6,838 bases of DNA from the NCBI GenBank assembly GCA_014802705.1, contig JAAVBR010000004.1:1-6838 (forward strand), given 5' to 3'. A program made the position numbers and the translations under genes. The notes beneath the pieces are model-generated. The model ran no database searches. It was given only the letters and a program-made list of their open reading frames with translations, and was not told the DNA's origin. The first letter of the stretch is position 1; every line of letters starts with the position of its first letter. Below, piece by piece: positions 1 to 4,658 of this stretch. The stretch is from a bacterium. GTDB taxonomy: Bacteria; Pseudomonadota; Alphaproteobacteria; Rs-D84.

Positions 1-1217
1 TTTGCTGGGGCCTGATCATTTTGGCGGTGATTGTTTTGGGGGCGGTGTTTGTGATGACGCGCCGCGCCGGTCATGCGATCGCGACGTCGGATAACACGGC
101 CAGCCGGTCGGTTGTGGCGGTCGGCGCGGGGGATACGCTGTCGCGCCTGTTGGGGGACCAGGGGATTGGGGCCCGCGATGTGGATGCGATTGCCACAACG
201 TTAAAGAAAAATGCCGGGGTTAAAACCCTGCGCGCCGATCATGACAAGATTGAATTTGTCCGCCGGTCCGAATCCGATCCGGTGGATCAGATCAATTTAA
301 TCACGGGCCCATGGCGCCGCGTGGAAATCGTGCGCGGGGACGATGGGGCCTGGACGTGCCAAGTGATGGACATTGAACGCGATACGCGGGCGGTGTATCG
401 GACGGGGGAAATCCTGGACGGGGACAGTTTTTATTTGGCCGGCAATCGCGCGGGGATTCCGGCGGGGATCTTGGCCGACGTGTATGATTTGCTGGCGTTC
501 GAAATGGACTTTGAACGTGATATTCGCGCGGGGCAAAAATTTTCCGTCGTGTACGAAGAAAATTATTTTAATGATACCAAGGTGGATAACGGCCGCGTCT
601 TGGCCGTGTCGTTCGAGGCCCTGCGTGGTCCGGTCAAAATGTATCGGTTCCGCCGCAATGATGGGACGACCGGGTATTATGATGCGGACGGCAACGGGGC
701 GATTAAATCGTTAAAGCGCACGCCCATCAACAATGCCCGCGTCACCAGCAGTTTTAATCTGCGTCGCAAACATCCGGTCTTGGGATACACCCGCGCGCAC
801 AAAGGCGTGGATTTCCGGGCGTCCACCGGCACGCCGATTCCGGCCGCCGGGGCCGGGCGCGTGGTGGCCCGCGGCTTTAACAAAGGGCATGGGAACTATG
901 TCAAAATTCGGCATAACGGATCGTATGAAACGCTGTACGCGCATATGTCCCGTTTTGCCAAGGGCGTTGGCGTCGGCACCCAAGTGCGCCAGGGACAAAC
1001 CATCGGATACGTCGGATCCACAGGGATGTCGACCGGGCCGCATTTGCACTATGAAATTATCAAGAACGGCAAACACGTCAATCCCATGACGGTCAAATTG
1101 CCCGCGATCAGTAATCTGGGCGCGGCGGACAAAGAACGATTCTTGAAATACCGTGCGGTGATGGATGATGCGGTTTCCCGCCTGGCCGACCGCCCGGATT
1201 TGTTTATCCAGATGTAA
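1..1217 (+). CDS. M23 family metallopeptidase, membrane-anchored, MepM-like (5' end outside window)
   Basis: Predicted zinc endopeptidase that cleaves peptide cross-links in peptidoglycan, acting in the periplasm. The frame is open to the first base and begins inside a hydrophobic helix (about bases 6-56, followed by TRR), so the true start lies upstream; the TTG at 21 is not a credible start. Next comes a LysM/OapA-like segment with a GDTLSRLL motif (about 111-260), a linker domain with FYLAGNRAGIPAGILADVYD (about 430-490), and a C-terminal M23 domain (about 740-1110). Visible catalytic or metal-binding residues are H and D of HKGVDF (H codon 798-800), H of YAHM (942-944) and HLHYE (1041-1055). 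This order matches the MepM/YebA type of D,D-endopeptidase. It ends 15 nt before the convergent TfoX-N gene, with no obvious terminator between. The family call is firm; the exact cleavage specificity is inferred. Confidence 0.93.
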   Translation, partial: CWGLIILAVIVLGAVFVMTRRAGHAIATSDNTASRSVVAVGAGDTLSRLLGDQGIGARDVDAIATTLKKNAGVKTLRADHDKIEFVRRSESDPVDQINLITGPWRRVEIVRGDDGAWTCQVMDIERDTRAVYRTGEILDGDSFYLAGNRAGIPAGILADVYDLLAFEMDFERDIRAGQKFSVVYEENYFNDTKVDNGRVLAVSFEALRGPVKMYRFRRNDGTTGYYDADGNGAIKSLKRTPINNARVTSSFNLRRKHPVLGYTRAHKGVDFRASTGTPIPAAGAGRVVARGFNKGHGNYVKIRHNGSYETLYAHMSRFAKGVGVGTQVRQGQTIGYVGSTGMSTGPHLHYEIIKNGKHVNPMTVKLPAISNLGAADKERFLKYRAVMDDAVSRLADRPDLFIQM

Positions 1218-1232
1218 GAAAATTTACGTGTC

Positions 1233-1580
1233 TTAACGCGTGGTGTGGGATTTGCGTGGCGTTTTCGGGCGCGGCATCGGGATCACATCCATCAGGCGTC
1301 GCACCATATCCACCGCCAGGTCTGTGTTTTCAATATCCAAAACATAATGCGGCTTGGTGCCGTCATACGGTGTGCCGATGGCCGGCGTGACGCCATGCGC
1401 GGCAAAAATGGCCGCGGCGTCGGGAATTTGCTTTACAAACACGGTGTCATCACAGACCAACAGCACCGGCCGCCCCGCGGCATAGACCATATATTCGCCA
1501 AACATTTTCTTGTGCGTGATGGACACAAACGGATCCAATTGGTCGTGGATAAAGTTGATAAAATCAATACTTGTCGCCAT
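1233..1580 (-). CDS. TfoX N-terminal domain protein
   Basis: A 115-residue protein consisting almost entirely of one TfoX-N domain. The recognisable parts are THKKMFGEYMVYAAGRPVLL with VCDDTVFVKQ after it, and later GTPYDGTKPHYVLDIEN, the counterpart of the usual PPYPGAKPYFL-type motif. The C-terminal half of full-length TfoX/Sxy competence regulators is missing, as in many standalone members whose role is unknown, so I do not call it a competence regulator. The ATG at 1580 was preferred over the in-frame ATG at 1598 because the TATAAT box at 1592-1587 lies between them and because family members begin close to this point. With the -10 box only 6 nt upstream and no Shine-Dalgarno sequence, the mRNA is probably leaderless. 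The C-terminal tail is basic and proline-rich (PMPRPKTPRKS). Confidence 0.88.
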   Translation of the reverse strand: MATSIDFINFIHDQLDPFVSITHKKMFGEYMVYAAGRPVLLVCDDTVFVKQIPDAAAIFAAHGVTPAIGTPYDGTKPHYVLDIENTDLAVDMVRRLMDVIPMPRPKTPRKSHTTR

Positions 1581-1586
1581 GTGGTT

Positions 1587-1615
1587 ATTATAGCGCATAC
1601 AAAATCTGATTGCAA
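1587..1615 (-). promoter_or_regulatory. Promoter of the TfoX-N gene, leaderless geometry
   Basis: On the minus strand: TTGCAA (1615-1610), a 17-nt spacer, TATAAT (1592-1587), then 6 nt to the ATG at 1580. A start about 6-7 nt after the -10 box would fall on or next to the A of the start codon. The -10 box is a perfect consensus and the spacing is ideal. Confidence 0.72.
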
Positions 1616-1638
1616 AAAATATTCATATCCGATAAGAT
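1610..1638 (+). promoter_or_regulatory. Plus-strand promoter sharing the palindromic -35 box
   Basis: TTGCAA (1610-1615) is its own reverse complement, so the same six bases serve as -35 on the plus strand, with a 17-nt spacer and TAAGAT (1633-1638). The predicted start is about 1645, giving a leader of about 227 nt before the Cys-rich gene at 1872. The -10 box is weaker (4 of 6 consensus) than the minus-strand one. Confidence 0.5.
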
Positions 1639-1644
1639 TCAACA

Positions 1645-1853
1645 TGAATCCAAAGGGATTTGGGTTCGGGGTTTTCAAGACCCATAGAACGCGGTGCCAT
1701 GGCATCGTTATCCGTTGATGGTGCTGTGGGCGCCATTATTGCCTGACCCAGGGTCGGGTATCTGTGGTGATACAACAGGTTCGCCGAAAACCACAGAGTC
1801 ATTCGTTCTATGACCTTGAAAATACCCGGCCGCTTTTTGTGCGGTCTTTTTTT
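1645..1853 (+). ncRNA. Structured leader RNA with transcription-attenuator layout
   Basis: The RNA folds into a closed multibranch structure. The closing stem pairs 1684-1691 with 1804-1811 (8 perfect pairs) and 1672-1679 with 1815-1822 (8 perfect pairs), plus GGG 1669-1671 with CCC 1825-1827 across a 2-nt bulge. Inside are a hairpin 1742-1748/1752-1758 (7 pairs, one G-U, loop CAG), a hairpin 1761-1768/1790-1797 (8 perfect pairs, 21-nt loop), and a weaker arm GGTGCC/GGCGCC (1693-1698/about 1729-1734). An intrinsic terminator starts immediately after the closing stem. An alternative pairing of 1753-1761 with 1822-1830 (9 pairs, one G-U) would open the inner hairpin and seize the terminator's 5' arm. 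I cannot match it to a named riboswitch. Its length of about 160 nt and long closing stem also allow an independent RNA such as 6S RNA. Confidence 0.55.
1828..1853 (+). terminator. Intrinsic terminator in the leader of the Cys-rich gene
   Basis: GGCCGC (1828-1833) pairs with GCGGTC (1841-1846) around a 7-nt loop, followed by seven T (1847-1853). It ends 8 nt before the ribosome binding site and 19 nt before the ATG of the next gene. That position suits an attenuator, or the end of a separate small RNA. Confidence 0.7.
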
Positions 1854-1871
1854 AACGGTCAGGGGGACGAA

Positions 1872-2459
1872 ATGAGAAAGTTTTTATTCATGTTGGTTGT
1901 TTTGGGGGCGCCCATGACGGTCTGGGCGATTCCGGGGGGCAAGGCCTGGGGCGAATGGTGTGAAACGAGTACCGATAAGGTTGGTGTGGAAAGTTCAGAA
2001 TGTGATACGGGATTGGTGTGCGCAGCAGATTTTGTGCCTCAGACCAATGGATGGCATGGAAGCTGTATAGCAGATTGCGGCTATATTATTCAGCATGAAA
2101 ATACAACAGACTTCACCCCGGAGTATATGCAGAATTTGGATTGGCAAGCCTTTACTGATGAAAGATATCCCCCACATCAAATATATACGATATGCGTTCA
2201 TGATACGCAGGACGATGCCGCATGGGATGGGCTTTCCCGATGTGAACTTGGATACTATGGATACCCCATCATGTTGCCTGCGGATCCGTGGCAGGTTATC
2301 TGTACGGCATGCCCGAATGGCGGGGTGTCGAATCCGGCGGTGACGGGTGGTGTGTTGGGTGGGTACACCGCGTCATCGTGCATGTTGCCGGCGGGCACCA
2401 CGTCGACCGATACCACAGGCACCTTTACCGTGACGGCGGATTGTCCCTGGGTGGAATAG
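1872..2459 (+). CDS. Cysteine-rich secreted or surface protein of unknown function
   Basis: A 195-residue protein with a clear signal peptide (hydrophobic core FLFMLVVLGAPMTV, likely cleavage after VWA, residue 19) and 11 cysteines in the mature part, which suggests extracytoplasmic disulfides. The C-terminal third carries a CELGYYG...CTACPNGG motif and a glycine, serine and threonine-rich tail with PAGTTSTDTTGTFTVTADC. I associate this style with large families of surface proteins in uncultured gut-type alphaproteobacteria; no enzymatic motif is visible. The ATG at 1872 is supported by AGGGGGA at 1861-1867, 4 nt upstream, and by the signal peptide beginning there. The longer in-frame extension from 1764 would run through the structured leader and terminator and is rejected. 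Expression may be controlled by that leader. The gene ends 8 nt before the convergent gene on the minus strand. Confidence 0.82.
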   Translation: MRKFLFMLVVLGAPMTVWAIPGGKAWGEWCETSTDKVGVESSECDTGLVCAADFVPQTNGWHGSCIADCGYIIQHENTTDFTPEYMQNLDWQAFTDERYPPHQIYTICVHDTQDDAAWDGLSRCELGYYGYPIMLPADPWQVICTACPNGGVSNPAVTGGVLGGYTASSCMLPAGTTSTDTTGTFTVTADCPWVE

Positions 2460-2467
2460 GGCGGGCG

Positions 2468-3385
2468 TTATGGTTTATAATACCGGCGCTTGGCCCTTTC
2501 CCCTGCGCGCAGGCGCGTGTATTTGCGATATTCGCACAGGCAATTTTGAATATCGTGCAGGCACAGATATCGCCCGCCGGGGTAATCGGGATTTTGCCAC
2601 CGCACGTCATCCCAATCTTTGCCCCGCGTGACGCGCAGGTGTTCAAATTCGGCCGCCTGCATGGCGTATAAATCGCGGCACCGCGCATCGGCCGCCGCCG
2701 GCGACAGTTTGGTGCCGAACAAGATTTCCAATCCCCAATGGGCCCCGGGCCCCACGATTAAAAAGTCATTGGCGGTGTACGGCACGATATCCGGCGCGCC
2801 CCACGCATCCCGGGCATAGGTGCAATCCAACAAAATCTGGCCCGCCAAGAATGGCCCGGCAAAGGGCACATTCTGTTCGATAATCTGTAACCCCCGCATG
2901 CCGTTCGCCGTGCGCAGTTCGTTCAAAATACGCGGCAGTTCGGGGATCAGGCGTTCCAGCATGATCAGCACCTGGACATGCTTGTCATGGGGGCGGTATG
3001 TGGGATCCACCGGGTGCGATGCGATCAGATACGCATTGGAAAACAGCGGCCCGTCTATCCCATCCATGTGCGCCACGGCGGCCCGCCGATCAAACGTTGC
3101 GGCGTGCAGGGGCCCGTCAAACAATCGGTCAAACGTGTCGCGCCGGTTAAAGATACGGTACGCGATGATGTTCAACAGTTTGTCTGTGGAGGACATGTCT
3201 GTGCCGGTAATATGGCGTGTGATGGCCAATGTCCCGCCGTCCAATTCCCGATACACATTACAGAACCGAAAGTCGCGCAGGATTGCGTCGTCTGTCCATG
3301 GGGCGGGGCGGTTCAGAACACACCGGTTGTGCCAAACACACTGCCGGTCATAGATAAATTCATAAAAAGGTGTCAGGTCAGTCAT
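2468..3385 (-). CDS. 5-hmdU DNA kinase helical domain-containing protein (putative DNA base hypermodification family)
   Basis: A 305-residue protein spanning one helical domain of the family annotated '5-hmdU DNA kinase, helical domain', linked by comparative genomics to alpha-glutamyl/putrescinyl thymine pyrophosphorylases of phages that hypermodify thymine. Visible hallmarks: PWTDDAILRDFRFCNVYREL (residues 29-48), the helix-turn motif PFAGPFLAGQILLD (174-187), DFLIVGPGAHWGLEILFG (207-224) and the C-terminal IQNCLCEYRKYTRLRAGE (279-296) with KRRY after it. No P-loop (GxxxxGKS/T) is present, so it is not by itself a kinase, and no modification partner gene is in the window. The ATG at 3385 is the only reasonable start: an in-frame stop lies five codons upstream (3400-3398), and the family's first conserved motif begins within ten residues. 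GGGGG lies immediately before the ATG, closer than a normal ribosome binding site. Base composition resembles its neighbours. Family membership is fairly secure; substrate and role are unknown. Confidence 0.78.
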   Translation of the reverse strand: MTDLTPFYEFIYDRQCVWHNRCVLNRPAPWTDDAILRDFRFCNVYRELDGGTLAITRHITGTDMSSTDKLLNIIAYRIFNRRDTFDRLFDGPLHAATFDRRAAVAHMDGIDGPLFSNAYLIASHPVDPTYRPHDKHVQVLIMLERLIPELPRILNELRTANGMRGLQIIEQNVPFAGPFLAGQILLDCTYARDAWGAPDIVPYTANDFLIVGPGAHWGLEILFGTKLSPAAADARCRDLYAMQAAEFEHLRVTRGKDWDDVRWQNPDYPGGRYLCLHDIQNCLCEYRKYTRLRAGERAKRRYYKP

Positions 3386-3430
3386 ACCCCCATTTTTTCA
3401 TACCCCGCACCCCATTTCCATTGAAATTTG

Positions 3431-3480
3431 AATTTATGGCGCGCCCAGTTTCCCCCTCGACAAACAATAACAAAAATCAC
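3431..3480. repeat. 50-bp direct repeat, copy 1
   Basis: Fifty bases identical to 3648-3697, 217 bp away in the same orientation. Bases 3437-3448 (TGGCGCGCCCAG) equal the last 12 bases (CCA end) of the tRNA-Arg gene on the minus strand; the rest does not match the tRNA. Confidence 0.9.
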
Positions 3481-3489
3481 TGATGGATA

Positions 3490-3503
3490 GGCCCAGAAGG
3501 ATT
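3490..3503 (-). other. tRNA-Arg 3'-end fragment
   Basis: These 14 bases (GCCCAGAAGGATTC) are identical to bases 3858-3871 of the intact tRNA-Arg gene, covering the 3' half of its T stem and the start of its acceptor strand. The flanks do not continue the match, so this is a remnant or recombination scar rather than a gene. Confidence 0.5.
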
Positions 3504-3517
3504 CCCTCGGCACTGTC

Positions 3518-3610
3518 GTGCCTGCGGGGCAACCGTAATGGCTCGAACGGCGCCAAGGCTTGTTCTCGCCTACTTAGTTGTCGAACCCACGGGTTCAAAT
3601 CCTGGGGCAC
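3518..3610 (+). other. tRNA-like or degenerate tRNA fragment
   Basis: A T-arm-like GGGTTCAAATCC (3591-3602) with an outer stem GTGCC (3518-3522)/GGCAC (3606-3610) encloses 93 nt, the length of a long-variable-arm tRNA. The segment TGCGGGGCAACCGTA (3523-3537) also resembles a serine-tRNA variable arm. I could not form a proper D arm or a 7-nt anticodon loop with T33, so I treat it as a remnant. A terminator-like hairpin follows at 3625. Confidence 0.3.
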
Positions 3611-3624
3611 ACGGGCATAAATTA

Positions 3625-3646
3625 AAACCGGCCAAACGGCCGGTTT
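3625..3646. terminator. Bidirectional terminator-like hairpin
   Basis: AAACCGGCC (3625-3633) and GGCCGGTTT (3638-3646) form 9 perfect pairs around a 4-nt loop, with AAATT/AATTT pairing further out (3619-3623/3648-3652). The T-tract is short and interrupted on both strands. It lies immediately upstream of copy 2 of the 50-bp repeat. Confidence 0.55.
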
Positions 3647-3647
3647 A

Positions 3648-3697
3648 AATTTATGGCGCGCCCAGTTTCCCCCTCGACAAACAATAACAAAAATCAC
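3648..3697. repeat. 50-bp direct repeat, copy 2
   Basis: Exact copy of 3431-3480. The tRNA-Arg 3'-end core lies at 3654-3665. The sequence diverges right after the last base (AAAAAAC here, TGATGG in copy 1). Confidence 0.9.
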
Positions 3698-3759
3698 AAA
3701 AAACTCTGATTAACCACATCCGTTTTTTGGATTTTTGTAAAATTGTTCGTCTTCGTATT

Positions 3760-3784
3760 GGCATCCGGCTGACCGCCGAATGCC
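3760..3784. repeat. Palindromic hairpin of unknown role
   Basis: GGCATCCGGC (3760-3769) pairs with GCCGAATGCC (3775-3784) with one mismatch, around a 5-nt loop. There is no T-tract, so it is not a typical terminator. It is followed directly by an inverted 13-base fragment of tRNA-Arg (3786-3798). Confidence 0.55.
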
Positions 3785-3811
3785 GATCCTTCTGGGCGTC
3801 TTCACGATTTT

Positions 3812-3847
3812 AAAACAAAAACACCCCGGATGGGGTGTTTTTGTTTT
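3812..3847 (-). terminator. Terminator downstream of tRNA-Arg
   Basis: A 16-bp perfect stem (3812-3827/3832-3847), extendable to 19 bp by TTT/AAA, with loop GGAT on the plus strand. It starts a few bases after the CCA end of the minus-strand tRNA. The GC part of four pairs followed by an A/T-rich arm gives the T-rich tract in both directions, so it could also stop plus-strand transcripts. Confidence 0.82.
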
Positions 3848-3851
3848 AAAC

Positions 3852-3928
3852 TGGCGCGCCCAGAAGGATTCGAACCCTCAACCTTCTGATCCGTAGTCAG
3901 ATGCTCTATCCAATTGAGCCATGGGCGC
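3852..3928 (-). tRNA. tRNA-Arg (anticodon ACG), CCA encoded
   Basis: A complete 77-nt cloverleaf on the minus strand: acceptor GCGCCCA/TGGGCGC, D stem GCTC/GAGC, anticodon stem TCTGA/TCAGA with loop CTACGGA, variable loop AGGTT, T arm GAGGG-TTCGAAT-CCTTC (one G-U), discriminator G, then CCA. The ACG anticodon is normally edited to ICG and reads CGU, CGC and CGA arginine codons. It has its own likely promoter and terminator and lies 61 nt after the outer-membrane protein gene on the same strand. Its 3' end is echoed several times in the following 400 bp. Confidence 0.97.
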
Positions 3929-3939
3929 AACGGTTTTGT

Positions 3940-3967
3940 ATTTTATACCTTTTTATTCCAATTGCAA
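3940..3967 (-). promoter_or_regulatory. Likely tRNA-Arg promoter
   Basis: On the minus strand: TTGCAA (3967-3962), a 16-nt spacer, TAAAAT (3945-3940), with the predicted start a few bases before the tRNA 5' end at 3928. An overlapping TATAAA (3947-3942) is an alternative -10. The -35 hexamer is the same as in the TfoX-N and Smr promoters. Confidence 0.55.
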
Positions 3968-3989
3968 GGAAAAATATTCATCGCCCCCC

Positions 3990-4553
3990 CTAAAAACCAT
4001 AACGCAGGTTGAAATACGGTGTCAGATTGTCAATCACATCGTCGTCCAATGTGCGCAGGTACCGCACCCCGACATCTGCGTACAGCCCACCCATCAGATT
4101 CAGGCCCAGCCCCGCCGTCGCGCCATAGACGAATGTGGTCTGGCGCCCGTCATCCGCCCCCGGCGCCCAGCCCAGATCGCGTTTATACGTCACTGCCCCG
4201 GCGGTCAGCCCAATGTTCAACCCGCTGCGCCGCAGGGGGATCTTGGGGCTGGCCATGATGTTCATCACATACATTTGGGTGTCCAGGTCATAATCGTGAT
4301 TGGCCGGGCCATTGGCGGTGTCAATGGTGTATGTCTTGCGATAAATCAGGTTCGCGTATTCAAATTCGGTCCGCATGGGGGTGTTCGCCACCGTGTATCG
4401 TACGCCTAGGGCGCCGGAAAAACCGCCGCTGCGCGCGCTGTCCCCGTTCAGGCTGAACCCCAGCGATCCGCCCGCCGAAAAATAGGGCGCCCACGCATGC
4501 GCCGATGTGCCCATCAAACCAATCGCCGCCACCACGATAAAAATCTGTTTCAT
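3990..4553 (-). CDS. Small outer-membrane beta-barrel protein
   Basis: A 187-residue precursor with a classic signal peptide (MKQIFIVVAAIGLMGTSAHA, cleavage before WAP). The mature part of about 167 residues has alternating hydrophobic and polar strands rich in G, Y and T (for example GGFSGALGVRYTVA, TTFVYGATAGLGLNLMGGLY, ADVGVRYLRTL) and ends in YFNLRYGF, with the terminal phenylalanine typical of BAM-assembled barrels. The size fits an 8-stranded OmpA-like or porin-family barrel in the outer membrane; no OmpA peptidoglycan-binding domain is present. The ATG at 4553 is chosen because GGGGGA (4563-4558) lies 4 nt upstream; ATG at 4556 or 4565 in the same frame is possible. A -10 box TATAAT is at 4586-4581. 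The gene diverges from the M23 gene at 4659 and precedes tRNA-Arg. The specific function is unknown. Confidence 0.86.
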   Translation of the reverse strand: MKQIFIVVAAIGLMGTSAHAWAPYFSAGGSLGFSLNGDSARSGGFSGALGVRYTVANTPMRTEFEYANLIYRKTYTIDTANGPANHDYDLDTQMYVMNIMASPKIPLRRSGLNIGLTAGAVTYKRDLGWAPGADDGRQTTFVYGATAGLGLNLMGGLYADVGVRYLRTLDDDVIDNLTPYFNLRYGF

Positions 4554-4580
4554 CATATCCCCCATGTTGCATTTGCACCA

Positions 4581-4586
4581 ATTATA
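4581..4586 (-). promoter_or_regulatory. -10 box of the beta-barrel gene
   Basis: A perfect TATAAT on the minus strand, 27 nt before the chosen ATG at 4553. I see no convincing -35 box at 16-18 nt. Unlike three other genes here, this one has a short leader with a GGGGGA ribosome binding site. Confidence 0.5.
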
Positions 4587-4621
4587 GACGCAAAACATAC
4601 GCGGCGGTATAAAAAAATAAA

Positions 4622-4651
4622 GGGACTTTTTGTGCCGGAATATGGTATAAT
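4622..4651 (+). promoter_or_regulatory. Promoter of the second M23 gene, leaderless geometry
   Basis: An extended -10 TGGTATAAT (4643-4651) ends 7 nt before the ATG at 4659, so the transcript would begin at or next to the start codon. The -35 is weak (GGGACT at 4622-4627, 18-nt spacer); the extended -10 may compensate. No Shine-Dalgarno sequence is present. Confidence 0.65.
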
Positions 4652-4658
4652 ATCCACG

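Noticed and set aside
21..23. TTG as start of the first M23 gene
   Set aside because: The frame stays open to the window edge and the hydrophobic helix already begins upstream of this codon.
1245..1718. Plus-strand frame opposite the TfoX-N gene
   Set aside because: It is antisense to a recognised domain and continues into the divergent promoter region without a ribosome binding site.
1668..1827. Cobalamin or TPP riboswitch
   Set aside because: The conserved boxes of these classes (for example GCCACTG or CTGAGA with ACCTGA) are absent, although GGTGCC occurs once.
1764..1871. N-terminal extension of the Cys-rich protein
   Set aside because: The extension would run through the leader hairpins and terminator; the ribosome binding site and signal peptide both place the start at 1872.
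2820..3424. Plus-strand open frames opposite the hmdU-family gene
   Set aside because: They lie antisense to a recognisable protein family and have low-complexity, arginine- and serine-rich translations without start signals.
3525..3610. tmRNA candidate, because GGGGCAACCGTAATGG followed by CTCGAACGG resembles the tmRNA 5' end
   Set aside because: There is no complementary GCCCC-ACCA end, no tag reading frame ending in an AA-type degradation signal, and the length is far too short; a permuted two-piece form also fails.
3434..3697. Minus-strand frame of 87 residues in the tRNA mosaic
   Set aside because: Both ends fall in the 50-bp direct repeat and its middle is tRNA-like sequence; the translation is a by-product of these repeats.
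3431..3697. CRISPR-like spaced repeats
   Set aside because: There are only two copies, 167 bp of non-repeated sequence between them, and no cas genes; the repeat contains a tRNA 3' end.
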